DNA of 39,175 nt from an uncultured Clostridium sp. Lineage in GTDB: Bacteria > Bacillota > Clostridia > Lachnospirales > Lachnospiraceae. How positions within the stretch are numbered: position 1 is the stretch's first letter; each line of letters starts with the position of its first letter. Positions 7,695 through 15,577 of the stretch are shown here, in pieces. The DNA is taken from positions 1 through 39,175 of the forward strand of contig CAMNRM010000050.1 of NCBI GenBank assembly GCA_946553025.1, in the 5' to 3' direction. The notes under the pieces are model-generated. The model was not told the DNA's origin. It searched no databases and saw nothing but the letters and a program-made list of their open reading frames with translations. A program made the translations under genes and the position numbers.

Positions 7695-9632
7695 ATGGCT
7701 TTACTGCGTGCAGTGTTTTATTGCCGATGCAGTACCGAAGAGGAAAGTCAGGTGGATGCTTTACATAAGCAGGTGTTAGAAAGTGAGGCTTGTATCCAGG
7801 AACAGGGATGGTGCCTGGTGGATCGTTATGTTGAATCGAAAAGCGGGACAACAACGAAGGGAAGAGTTGAATACAATCGTTTATATGATGATTTATTGAA
7901 CGATAAGTTCGATATTATTGTCATTAAAAGTCAGGATCGTCTTATGCGCAATGTGAAGGACTGGTATCTGTTTCTGGACAGGATGCTGAGTCAGGGAAAA
8001 CGGCTTTTTATGTACCTGGAAAGGAAATTTTATTCGACAGATGATGCCTTGATAACCGGAATAAAGGCGATTCTTGCAGAAGAGTACAGCAGAGAATTAA
8101 GTAAGAAAATTAATAATGCGCACCGGAACAGGCAGAAAAATGGCGGTAAAGCGATGTTAACTTCACGGGTGTTTGGGTTTTCTAAAAAGAAAGACGGGAC
8201 TTTGGTTGTCGTAGAAGAGGAAGCGAAGATTATCAGGCAAATTTATGAATATTGTGCGGCTGGATATGGCAGCCGCACGATTGCCAATATCTTCTTTAAT
8301 CAGGGATATGTGAAAAAGACAGGAAATAATTTAACCGCAAGTGCAATAGGGAAAATAATTCGAAATCCACTCTATAAAGGCGTTATGGTGATGAACCGGC
8401 GGCACTATGATTTTGAAACAAAACGTACCATTAATCTGCCCAAGGAGGAATGGATTTACAGTCAGAATATGATTCCTGGTATTATTGACAGTAAATTGTG
8501 GGAACAGGCAAATCGGGCGATGGATGGACGTGCCAGAAAGTTCTGTGCGCAAGGGGGATATAGTAAAGGAACAAAAACGGGAAGGTACGATTTATCCGGA
8601 AAGCTGATTTGCGCAAGTTGTGGGAAACCATATTATCACACATGGAGGCAGAATTATGCTTTAAGGAGAAAAGAGGGAATAAATACAGAGAAGAGCGCCA
8701 AGATAATTGAATGGAAATGCAGCAGTTATCTGGAAAAGGGGAGAAAAACCAAGGGCTGTCTGGATAAATTAAGGAAGGTTGAAAAGAAATTTTCGGACGG
8801 GTGTGATAATGTACACCTGGATGAAGATGTCATTTTTTCGCTTCTTGAACAGGTGTGCGGGAAGATTTATTATGGGGAAAGGCAAGATAAAGATAATATC
8901 ATTCACCGCACGGTAGAAATTCTGCAGAAGGCCCTGGAAACCGGGCAGGAAAAAGACCGATGGGAGCAGATAGAAAAAGAAGAAACACAGCTAAACCAGC
9001 AAAAGGATTTTCTTCTGACAAAGCTCTTAGAAGGTGTTATTGCCGATAAGGATTACCGAAGAAAAGATAACGAATTGGAGGATAAGCTTCGTAATCTTAA
9101 GCAGAAAAAAGAAGAATGGAAACAGAAAGAATGGGAAAGGGAAAATCTGGAACAGAGGATTGCACAGATTAAGGCCCGATTGGAAGGCGGAGGGGTGGAG
9201 AAAGCAGCGGCGGCGCAGATGATTGAAGACCTTCGGGAAATTCGGGTGCATGGATGGCAGCTTGAACTGTGCTTTGATCCTTTGCGTTTGCTTTCTATAC
9301 CAGATACAGACCGGGAAAATCAGCAGTTTTTGCAGGAAATCGTAAAAAAGGAATTTAGCCTGTGGATAGATTATCCGTTTTCCCCGGAAACCGAGCGGGG
9401 AAGGTATCTGGATCGCCGGAAAATTATGGAGTTGATGAAAAAAGACCCTTCATCCACGGCAAAGGAGATTGCCGGGAGGATGGGACGATCGGTTTATATG
9501 GTAAGAAATCGTATTGCCGAACTGACCAGGGGCGGTTATCTTTATTTTCATGGGAGAGGCGGGCATGGGGAGTGGGTGATACGTAAAGAACTTCCTGATA
9601 AAAAGGAGAGTTTTAGAAATGGGGGACTGTGA
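7695..9632 (+). CDS. Large serine recombinase / integrase with extra C-terminal winged-helix
   Basis: The 645-aa product begins with a resolvase catalytic domain: YCRCSTEEES with nucleophile Ser13, KSQDRLMRN (78-86) and the E-helix into about residue 150. A Recombinase domain follows (about 155-290, RTIANIFFNQGY and IIRNPLYKGVMV), then a zinc ribbon with Cys306, Cys309, Cys342 and Cys355, and a Lys/Glu-rich coiled coil (about 410-500). These are the parts of phiC31/TnpX-type enzymes, which cut attP and attB at a two-base core and integrate without a tyrosine recombinase. The last 80 residues add a segment that looks like a winged helix (DPSSTAKEIAGRMGRSVYMV, then a GGYLYFHGRGGHGEWVI wing), which is not standard in the family. 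It is the only recombinase in the element and so the likely agent of the att borders. Confidence 0.95.
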   Translation: MALLRAVFYCRCSTEEESQVDALHKQVLESEACIQEQGWCLVDRYVESKSGTTTKGRVEYNRLYDDLLNDKFDIIVIKSQDRLMRNVKDWYLFLDRMLSQGKRLFMYLERKFYSTDDALITGIKAILAEEYSRELSKKINNAHRNRQKNGGKAMLTSRVFGFSKKKDGTLVVVEEEAKIIRQIYEYCAAGYGSRTIANIFFNQGYVKKTGNNLTASAIGKIIRNPLYKGVMVMNRRHYDFETKRTINLPKEEWIYSQNMIPGIIDSKLWEQANRAMDGRARKFCAQGGYSKGTKTGRYDLSGKLICASCGKPYYHTWRQNYALRRKEGINTEKSAKIIEWKCSSYLEKGRKTKGCLDKLRKVEKKFSDGCDNVHLDEDVIFSLLEQVCGKIYYGERQDKDNIIHRTVEILQKALETGQEKDRWEQIEKEETQLNQQKDFLLTKLLEGVIADKDYRRKDNELEDKLRNLKQKKEEWKQKEWERENLEQRIAQIKARLEGGGVEKAAAAQMIEDLREIRVHGWQLELCFDPLRLLSIPDTDRENQQFLQEIVKKEFSLWIDYPFSPETERGRYLDRRKIMELMKKDPSSTAKEIAGRMGRSVYMVRNRIAELTRGGYLYFHGRGGHGEWVIRKELPDKKESFRNGGL

Positions 9633-9701
9633 TAGGATAGAAGTTACGGTTTGGGCAGGTATGTGCTTACGATTTACATGGTTCATTGTAACGGGATGCG
9701 T

Positions 9702-9727
9702 GTTACTGTTCACATGTTCGCAGCAAC
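9702..9727 (-). repeat. Dispersed 26-bp hairpin repeat, copy inside the element
   Basis: On the minus strand it reads GTTGCTG, a 12-nt loop and CAGTAAC, so the transcript could form a 7-bp stem with one G-U pair. It matches the copy at 24958-24983 in 24 of 26 positions. It lies in the 219-bp gap between integrase and Uma2, which otherwise contains a small dyad (CGATAA...TTATCG near 9808-9823). Confidence 0.6.
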
Positions 9728-9851
9728 GAATGCGCATACAAGCTGTAACTTTATGTGATTTTCTGCTTGCCTCCAACACTTGGTTAAGGTAAAATTAAGG
9801 TAGGTTCGATAAAAGCTTATCGTAGATAAAGCCTACAGACTGGAGGTTATC

Positions 9852-10367
9852 ATGGGATTAAAAATCGTAGATATGGCAGGAGCCAGGCCAGAACATTCCA
9901 CGGTCATTGTTAATTTTGTTGCGGCGATACGCGGGCAGTTGCTGAACAGCACATGTTTTGTATTTTCTGATAATGTACAATATAAGTGGGATACAAAGGA
10001 AGGGGAAGAAAAAATCGTTATCCCGGATGCGTCCATCAATTGCCGTACCAAAGTAAGAAAAGGCAATGTTTTCCTGGATATTCCCCGGTTTGTGATGGAA
10101 GTGTTAAGCCCTTCTACAGAGAAGTATGATCGCAATGAAAAAAAGGAATTATACAGGCAGCAGGAAATTGACGAGTACTGGATTGTTGACTGGGAAAATA
10201 AAAAAGTTGAAATTTACAATCTTGATTATGACGAAAACCAGGAACCACAGTACTATTTATGGAAAGTTATTACCGAGTCCAATAAAGATGAATTAAAAAT
10301 CGTGCATTTTCCCAAGATTTCGATTACCTTTGAACAATTATTTGCAGAGGTTGATTTAGAGTATTAA
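9852..10367 (+). CDS. Uma2-family putative PD-(D/E)XK endonuclease
   Basis: The 171-aa product is the length of Uma2 (PF05685) proteins and shows their signature order: VNFVAAIRGQLL, IVIPDASINC with the conserved Asp, FVMEVLSPSTEKYDRNEKK with the conserved Glu, and YRQQEIDEYWIVDWENKKVE. Uma2 proteins have a restriction-endonuclease fold; members are widespread in cyanobacteria and in mobile regions, and their function is largely unknown. ATG 9852 follows CTGGAGG. The gene stands alone in the cargo between the integrase and a membrane protein. Confidence 0.88.
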   Translation: MGLKIVDMAGARPEHSTVIVNFVAAIRGQLLNSTCFVFSDNVQYKWDTKEGEEKIVIPDASINCRTKVRKGNVFLDIPRFVMEVLSPSTEKYDRNEKKELYRQQEIDEYWIVDWENKKVEIYNLDYDENQEPQYYLWKVITESNKDELKIVHFPKISITFEQLFAEVDLEY

Positions 10368-10480
10368 TGTACTCTTGCAGGCGGAGAAAAACTTTGACAA
10401 TTTTATTATTTAGCAGAAAATACCTGTATGTACCTAAAGAGTATAATATGCGGTGAAATGCGCACAGAATGGAGGAAAAC

Positions 10481-10846
10481 ATGGATATGCTGTTCTTTTT
10501 CGTGGCCTGTCTGGGGCTGGCGGAAACGGTTGATTTGTTTATGGGAAAAGATTTCCTGATGTTTATGGGGAATAAGATGGATGAAAAGGATTATGATTTA
10601 CCGAAGGTTTTTGCTGTGGAAAAATGGCTTTTTGCCGCCGACACCATAGGATGTTTTATCCTGACAAAAGGTTCACTGATTGGTTTTTGGGGACAGATTA
10701 TTGTTCTTTTCCTTTTGTTTATTACGCTGATTGTGCATACCTGGGTGTTTAATGATGAGCGTTTTATGTCGGCTTCTGGAATCAAAAAGAAGCAGTTGAA
10801 GAAAGAGGCAAAAGAAGCTTGGAGAAATCGGAAAAAGGGGAAATAA
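10481..10846 (+). CDS. Small membrane protein, unknown function
   Basis: I start at 10481 because GGAGG (10471-10475) lies just before it and would fall inside the gene if ATG 10469 were used. The 121-aa product has a hydrophobic N-terminus (MDMLFFFVACLGLAET), a second segment near LFAADTIGCFILTKGSLIGF and a third (IIVLFLLFITLIVHTW), so probably three membrane helices, then a strongly basic tail (KKKQLKKEAKEAWRNRKKGK), predicted cytosolic. I do not recognise the family. A TTGACA (10394-10399) and a TATAAT (10442-10447) precede it but are too far apart to be one promoter. Confidence 0.7.
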   Translation: MDMLFFFVACLGLAETVDLFMGKDFLMFMGNKMDEKDYDLPKVFAVEKWLFAADTIGCFILTKGSLIGFWGQIIVLFLLFITLIVHTWVFNDERFMSASGIKKKQLKKEAKEAWRNRKKGK

Positions 10847-11036
10847 AAAGGTGAATGAAATTTCTGATAAGGCAGAAGGGGGTGATGCGATGTTCAGGCG
10901 TTTCAATACTGAGTTGCAGTAGCAAACTGTATTTTTGAAACCAGGCTTTATAACTGGTTGATGTCGGAGAAATTATTGAACAGTAAAATTTATGCTCTGT
11001 TACAGGAATAATCTTAGAATCAGGAAGGTGATAACC

Positions 11037-12329
11037 GTGTATTTGAAAAAAATTATTCTGGAAAATTTTCGCTGTTTTGAGCGCTTAGAAGTGGAGTTTT
11101 ATGAGAAAATGACACTTATTGTTGGCGATAATGGTGCTGGTAAAACTTCTCTTTTTGAGGCGATTGCCATTGCTGTCAGTACGATGTTTGTTTCTATAGA
11201 TGGCTTAAAGGGAATAGGTATTGACAAGGCACAGGCACGTTTGAAGGCTTATGCGCTGGGAAGTACAAATGATATACAGGCACAGTTTCCGGTAAAAGTT
11301 TCTGCTGTAGCGGTAATTGACGGGCAGGAAATTCATTGGGAGCGAAGTCTGAATACAGCCAAGGGGCAGACAACAATTAAGGGTGCAAAAGAAATACTTG
11401 ATGTAATGGCGGGCTATCAAAAGCGGCTTCGTGATGGAGATGCTTCATTAATTCTTCCGATTATTGCTTATTATGGAACCGGACGTTTGTGGGACTATCA
11501 TCATGAAAAACAAAGTGATATTTTTGAAACCAGTACCCGAACAAATGGTTATATTAACTGTGTCGATGGAACTACCAATATTAAGTTAATGATGAATTGG
11601 TTTGCTAAAAAAACCATTCAAAAATATCAAAATCAAGAAAATGGGTTGGGAGAAATCCCTGAACTTGAAGCTGTATTTAAAGCAATGGAAAAATGTTACA
11701 GTCGAATTACAAAGTTGGATAAGATAAAAGTGCAATATAATATGGGACGCAGAGAATTGGATATTTCTTATACTGATGAAGCAGGAGAAAGGATGCGTAT
11801 TCCTATTAGCCAGTTAAGTGATGGATATAAAGGTATAATCAGTTTAGTAGCAGATATTGCTTATCGTATGGCAGTATTAAATCCACAGTGTTTAGGGGAT
11901 GTATGCAGTGAAACGGATGGTATTGTTTTGATTGATGAAGTTGATTTACATTTGCATCCGGCATGGCAGCAGGGGATTTTAGATGATTTGACTTCTATTT
12001 TTCCAAAAGTGCAATTTATTGTCAGTACACATGCACCAGAGGTTATTAATTCGATATCGAAGGAAAGCGTAATCGTTATAGAAAATAATCAAGTGTTCTC
12101 TGCTCCGACAGAAACTTATGGTAGAGATGCGAATGGTATTCTTCGTTCTATTATGCATGTAAATGAACGTCCGCAGGAAGTAATGGAGAAGTTTGATGAG
12201 TTTTATCATGCAGTTGACAGGAAGGATTATGTAAAAGCAGAGGAAATTTTATATGTACTTGAAGATAGGATAGGGGAAGATCCTGAACTTGTTTCAATGC
12301 ATGTACAGCTTGATTTAGAGCAATTTTGA
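11037..12329 (+). CDS. ptuA: PtuA-like AAA ATPase (Septu-type / retron-effector ATPase)
   Basis: I place the start at GTG 11037, eight bases after AGGAAGGTG, giving the usual opening YLKKIILENFRCFERLEVEF of SMC/RecF-like AAA ATPases. Walker A is GDNGAGKTS (30-38). Further on are SQLSDGYKGIISLVADI (signature-like), Walker B with VLIDEVDLHLHPAW, and the switch His in VSTHAPEVI. The C-terminal part (ERPQEVMEKFDEFYHAVDRK) is the helical region seen in PtuA and in ATPases of retron Ec78-type systems. PtuA oligomerises and binds the HNH nuclease PtuB; together they stop phage infection, probably by nucleic-acid cleavage. The HNH gene follows by 13 bp. No reverse transcriptase or msr/msd is in the element, so it fits a stand-alone Septu pair. 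The symbol is a homology-based guess. Confidence 0.82.
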   Translation: MYLKKIILENFRCFERLEVEFYEKMTLIVGDNGAGKTSLFEAIAIAVSTMFVSIDGLKGIGIDKAQARLKAYALGSTNDIQAQFPVKVSAVAVIDGQEIHWERSLNTAKGQTTIKGAKEILDVMAGYQKRLRDGDASLILPIIAYYGTGRLWDYHHEKQSDIFETSTRTNGYINCVDGTTNIKLMMNWFAKKTIQKYQNQENGLGEIPELEAVFKAMEKCYSRITKLDKIKVQYNMGRRELDISYTDEAGERMRIPISQLSDGYKGIISLVADIAYRMAVLNPQCLGDVCSETDGIVLIDEVDLHLHPAWQQGILDDLTSIFPKVQFIVSTHAPEVINSISKESVIVIENNQVFSAPTETYGRDANGILRSIMHVNERPQEVMEKFDEFYHAVDRKDYVKAEEILYVLEDRIGEDPELVSMHVQLDLEQF

Positions 12330-12342
12330 GGTACAGGATAAA

Positions 12343-13008
12343 ATGATAGAGATAAAAAAACAAAATGAACCAAGAGAACTTTTAGCCTATCGTCAGCAGA
12401 CTTTTGCTTCTTATGCAGATATGCCTCCTGATGTGAAGAAAAAAGTAATTGATAGCCTGCTTGCAGAACAGGGTCATTTATGTGCCTATTGTATGAGCCG
12501 AATTAACAATAATGATGGGAAACACAAGGTAACCATTGAACATTGTTTACCGCAGGCAGTTTCTACAGAACAAGACCGTTTAAGTTATAAAAATATGCTT
12601 GCTGTTTGCTGGGGAAATCGTGATGCTCATGCAAATGATGATAAAAGTTGTGACGCGAAAAGGGGAAGTTTACCAAAAGAACAGCAGATAATGAAGAAAA
12701 TTAATGTTTTTGATGAAAAAACATTAATAGATATTCAATATGCTTCAGATGGAACGATTTTTTCTGATAATCCAGAGGTAGATGAAGATTTGAATAAAAG
12801 ATTGAATCTGAATTGTGAGGCACGAAGATTAAAAGCATGTAGGTTGCAGGCCCTGCGTGCGTTACATAGTGCAATTAACCGAAAATATCCAAATAAAACA
12901 GCATCAAAAAAATATTTTCAAAAGTTACTCGAACATTATATGGAGTCGAGTGAAAATAAAGCACCATATTGCGGAATCCTTATAGCATGGCTTCGCAAAA
13001 GAACCTGA
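12343..13008 (+). CDS. ptuB: PtuB-like HNH endonuclease
   Basis: The 221-aa product matches the 'retron/Septu HNH endonuclease' type (TIGR02646-like). CAYCMSRI (Cys47, Cys50) is followed by VTIEHCLPQA (His67), YKNMLAVCWGNRD (Asn84, Cys89) and KSCDAKRGS (Cys103), the metal and catalytic residues of this HNH variant. DEDLNKRLNLNCEARRLKACR is the conserved helix after the nuclease core. It starts 13 bp after the ATPase stop. Its own stop lies only 3 bp before the right inverted repeat of the element, so the defence pair occupies the extreme end of the cargo. The expected role is the nuclease arm of an anti-phage Septu system. Confidence 0.85.
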   Translation: MIEIKKQNEPRELLAYRQQTFASYADMPPDVKKKVIDSLLAEQGHLCAYCMSRINNNDGKHKVTIEHCLPQAVSTEQDRLSYKNMLAVCWGNRDAHANDDKSCDAKRGSLPKEQQIMKKINVFDEKTLIDIQYASDGTIFSDNPEVDEDLNKRLNLNCEARRLKACRLQALRALHSAINRKYPNKTASKKYFQKLLEHYMESSENKAPYCGILIAWLRKRT

Positions 13009-13011
13009 TTG

Positions 13012-13049
13012 ACGATAGGCAATCCTATCACCCCGTACCCCCAGCTAAA
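13012..13049 (-). repeat. attR: right P-arm inverted repeat plus core AA
   Basis: Reading leftward from 13047 on the minus strand gives TAGCTGGGGGTAC and continues to 13012, matching the left arm at 32 of 36 positions. Core AA occupies 13048-13049, and host permease codons start at 13050. Confidence 0.85.
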
Positions 13050-13757
13050 CGTCTGCGACCCATACGTAATTAAGTACCCCAAACCTGCCCGGCTGGATAA
13101 GAACTCGCCGATAATTACGCCCACCAGGCAAAGCCCGATATTGACCTTCATGCTGCTGATGATCAGCGGGATGGAGGAGGGCAGGAGGACTTTTGCCAGC
13201 ACATCTTTTTTTGTCCCGCCCAGGGAGTAAATCAGCTTGATTTTTTCCGGGTCGGTCTGGGAAAAACCGGTGTGCAGGGTGAGGATAGAGCCAAAGAGGG
13301 CCACGGAAACGGCGGCAACGATAATGGTTTTGGTGTTATTGCCCATCCATACTAAAAACAGCGGGGCCAGGGCGGATTTTGGCAGGCTGTTTAAAACGAC
13401 CAGATAGGGTTCCAAAATTTCCGACATGGCCCGGCTTGACCAGAGGAGGAGAGCGCAGGCCAGGCTGATTAAGATGACCAGCAGAAAGGAAACCAGGGTT
13501 TCCATCAGGGTGATTCCCGTGTGCACAAAAAAGGAACCGTCGGCAAGCATGGAATAAAAGTATTTTCCAATCATGGACGGACTGCTGAAAATAAAGCTGT
13601 CAATCCAGGAAAAAGAAGCTGCCAGCTCCCAGAGTGCCAGAAAAAGAACCATCAGCATCGTGCGGACGATTCTTACCTGTCTGCGGTGGAGAAGCTCTTT
13701 TGCCAGATAATGTTCCTGGGCCAGGGAAAGAACAGAGAAGAATTTATGCTCCATCAT
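13050..13757 (-). pseudogene. ABC transporter permease (NitT/TauT type), interrupted by the element
   Basis: The start at 13757 follows GGAAGGAG and overlaps the end of the ATPase gene by 14 bp, a sign of translational coupling. The first 236 codons are intact: a basic N-terminus, membrane helices, and the ABC-permease EAA-type loop near VLNSLPKSALAPLFLVWMG, up to LGYLITYGSQT. There the element enters. In the present chromosome the frame runs on into the element as SWGYGVIGLPIVNQ and stops at 12936, replacing the last membrane helix with unrelated residues. The lost helix survives at 4229-4325. The restored protein would be 268 aa, normal for the family. No substrate-binding protein gene is nearby, so the substrate is unknown. 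Confidence 0.9.
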
Positions 13758-14622
13758 GTTTTAACTCCTTCCAGATAAGATTAAAATACTGTGAAAATTC
13801 GGGAGTATTGCGGCGTTCCATGGGGGAAATACAGGCTGGCGAGTGTTCATTCGATATGTTTTTATCAGGAGAATCGTTTTTATCGGGAGAATCGTTTATA
13901 TCAGGAGAATTGTTTTCATCGGGAGAATCGCCGGGAACAGTTCTTCGGGAAAAAGAAACCGGGATAATGGCCTTCACCCTTGCCGGGCGGGGCGATAAGA
14001 CGATAATCTGATCCGCCACGCTGATGGCTTCCGATAAATCGTGGGTGACCAGCACCGCGGTTTTTTTTGTTTTTCGGATAATGGTGCTGATATCGTCGCA
14101 GACAGACAGCCTTGTCTGGTAATCGAGTGCGGAAAATGGTTCGTCCAGCAGCAGAATATCCGGTTTTAATGCCAGCGTGCGGATAAGCGCAGCCCTCTGG
14201 CGCATACCGCCGGAAAGCTGGGAGGGGCGCATATCCTGGAATTGCTCCAGACCATAGGTTTTTAACATTTCTTTTAATTCTTTCTGGTTTTCGGGGGTGA
14301 GGCGCTTTTGGATTTCCAGTCCCAGGGAAACATTGGATAAGATCGTCCGCCATTCAAACAGGTGATCTTTTTGCAGCATGTAGCCGATTAAGTCGCCTGC
14401 CTCGTCCAATGGTTTCTGGTCAATAAGAATAGAGCCGCTTTCCGGCCTGACCAGTCCGCAGAGCAGGGATAAAAGCGTAGATTTTCCGCATCCCGAGGGG
14501 CCTACGATGGCGATAAATTCCCCGGTATCTGCTGTAAATGATATATCCGAAAGAGCCGGCGTTTCCCCTTCCATCGTGTGGTAGGCGTAGCCGACTCCCC
14601 GTACCTCAAGCTTATGAGCCAT
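13744..14622 (-). CDS. ABC transporter ATP-binding protein (NitT/TauT type) with SPDxN hexapeptide repeat
   Basis: The 292-aa product has all ABC motifs: Walker A GPSGCGKST (near residue 42), Q-loop GYMLQKDHLFEW, signature LSGGMRQR, Walker B ILLLDEPFSALD and the switch His in VTHDLSEAISVAD. Its closest relatives by pattern are SsuB/TauB/ThiZ-type ATPases that import sulfonates, nitrate or pyrimidines. Between the core and the C-terminal helix (PEFSQYFNLIWKEL) lies a hydrophilic insert with four hexapeptides: SPDENN, SPDIND, SPDKND and SPDKNI. It overlaps the permease start. Because the permease is split, the transporter is probably inactive while the element is in place. Confidence 0.92.
   Translation of the reverse strand: MAHKLEVRGVGYAYHTMEGETPALSDISFTADTGEFIAIVGPSGCGKSTLLSLLCGLVRPESGSILIDQKPLDEAGDLIGYMLQKDHLFEWRTILSNVSLGLEIQKRLTPENQKELKEMLKTYGLEQFQDMRPSQLSGGMRQRAALIRTLALKPDILLLDEPFSALDYQTRLSVCDDISTIIRKTKKTAVLVTHDLSEAISVADQIIVLSPRPARVKAIIPVSFSRRTVPGDSPDENNSPDINDSPDKNDSPDKNISNEHSPACISPMERRNTPEFSQYFNLIWKELKHDGA
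13868..13939 (-). repeat. 18-bp tandem repeat, four copies, inside the ABC ATPase gene
   Basis: On the plus strand GGAGAAT recurs at 13868, 13886, 13904 and 13922, a period of 18 bp with a few substitutions. It encodes in-frame SPDxNx hexapeptides and could vary in copy number between strains. Confidence 0.85.
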
Positions 14623-14650
14623 GATAATGATTCCTTAATTTCTGCTCTTT

Positions 14651-15094
14651 CTATACTCTATGACTGCCGTTTTCGAGTGGTTCATCATCTTCAATTTTCT
14701 GCAGCAAAAACATCGTATAGGTTCCGACGGCAACGAGTTTTCCCGCTTCCGTGGTGATTTCCACCCGGTTGACCACCGTTGACCGCCCCTTATGTGCCGC
14801 CCTGCATTCGACATAGAGTTTCCCTTCTTCTAAAGGAATACCGTGGAGGAAATTGATGCTGGCGCTCTGCGTGGTGTTGGTCATTTCATAGGCATAGGTA
14901 GCCATACCTGCCGCCATATCGCACAGGGTAAACAGGAAGCCTCCGTGGACAATTCCGTAAATATTGATGGATTCCGGCGGAATTTCAATAGAAAACTTTG
15001 AATATCCCGGGCGTGCATCAATCAATACTGCGCGTTCAAAACCGCCAAGCGGATGAATGTGGCTTACGATGCCTTTCCAAATCTTATCTCTCAT
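14651..15094 (-). CDS. PaaI-family hotdog-fold acyl-CoA thioesterase
   Basis: The 147-aa product carries the PaaI thioesterase signature NIYGIVHGGFLFTLCDMAAGMA, with the conserved His-Gly-Gly and the helical Asp, and later SINFLHGIPLEEGKLYVECRAAHKGRS. These enzymes hydrolyse acyl- or aryl-CoA thioesters in the cytosol. It is the first gene of the minus-strand operon (thioesterase, ABC ATPase, interrupted permease) and diverges from the acyl-CoA dehydrogenase cluster that starts at 15578. Shared control and a role in releasing a stalled CoA ester from that pathway are reasonable inferences. The 28-bp spacing to the ATPase start supports co-transcription. Confidence 0.9.
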   Translation of the reverse strand: MRDKIWKGIVSHIHPLGGFERAVLIDARPGYSKFSIEIPPESINIYGIVHGGFLFTLCDMAAGMATYAYEMTNTTQSASINFLHGIPLEEGKLYVECRAAHKGRSTVVNRVEITTEAGKLVAVGTYTMFLLQKIEDDEPLENGSHRV

Positions 15095-15245
15095 GATTCT
15101 TTTCCCTTGTTCCCGTTCCCATAGCAGCAGGTGTGTGCGGTGTGAACGGCAACTTTCCTTTCTTTCCTTTTTTGTCTATTTTTGCCAGAAGAAATTGAAA
15201 GTTCATGGCCGGATTTTGCTTTTTTTGTCTATTCTGCACATCTTT

Positions 15246-15265
15246 ATTGTTAAACAAATAACAAT
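15246..15265. promoter_or_regulatory. Palindromic candidate LysR operator, copy 1
   Basis: ATTGTTA (15246-15252), six bases, then TAACAAT (15259-15265): a perfect 7-bp dyad in the 483-bp divergent gap between the thioesterase and the first acyl-CoA dehydrogenase. The same dyad occurs before the YkvI-like transporter gene at 23619-23638. The size and symmetry suit a LysR-type site; a LysR gene closes the cluster at 26503. Confidence 0.5.
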
Positions 15266-15475
15266 ATTTTTGCACGGTCAAAGAAAAAACGAAGAGAAAC
15301 TTCTATAATCAATTTGACCACGATGCATCATCCTTTTCCAAAGATTTATGGGCAAAATGATAAAAAATAAACTCTTAACCGGTAAACTATACCACAAAAG
15401 CGATAATTGTACAAGGAAAAATACAATCTATAGGCAATACCTATTAATCATAAAACAAGTTCGGGTTAGCATCGA

Positions 15476-15505
15476 TTGGATCTTTTAACGGGGCTATTGT
15501 ATAAT
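15476..15505 (+). promoter_or_regulatory. Promoter of the acyl-CoA dehydrogenase cluster
   Basis: TTGGAT (15476-15481), 18 bp, TATAAT (15500-15505), 72 bp before the ATG at 15578. A small dyad, ATAGG-N5-CCTAT (15430-15444), lies just upstream. The rest of the gap 15095-15577 is AT-rich with no gene I can support. Confidence 0.6.
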
Positions 15506-15577
15506 TCAAACATAAAGATTGTTAAAAAAAATCCAAAAAAAGAACAACAATAAAAAGCACAAGGAGGAAATGAACAC

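Larger units (their letters stand above)
4326..13047. mobile_element. 8.7-kb large-serine-integrase element inserted in an ABC permease gene
   Basis: The borders come from two independent facts. First, a minus-strand permease gene is broken at both ends and becomes one 269-codon frame when 4325 is joined to 13048-13049. Second, the bases just inside each end form 36-bp inverted repeats (4328-4363 and 13012-13047). A two-base direct repeat AA (4326-4327 and 13048-13049) is the crossover core, so the element spans 8722 bp with one core copy. The excised circle would carry an attP with CAGCTA-AA-TAGCTG at its centre. It encodes one large serine recombinase (7695-9632), in the middle rather than at an end. 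Cargo, left to right: Fic, AAA-ATPase/PD-(D/E)XK, unknown, small partner plus integrase, Uma2, membrane protein, PtuA-like, PtuB-like. No conjugation or phage structural gene is present. Confidence 0.88.

Noticed and set aside
10851-10921. A 23-codon frame from GTG 10851 to TAG 10921 before the PtuA-like gene
   Set aside because: Very short with no recognisable content; GGGGGTG inside it could serve only a 10-codon frame. Not supportable as a gene.
11037-13008. A retron (ATPase and HNH effectors of Ec78 type)
   Set aside because: No reverse transcriptase gene and no msr/msd-like inverted structure is visible in the 190 bp before the ATPase or elsewhere in the element.
12936-13049. The read-through end of the permease frame as a functional protein tail
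   Set aside because: These codons come from the attR arm and the antisense of the HNH gene; they replace a conserved membrane helix with hydrophilic unrelated residues.
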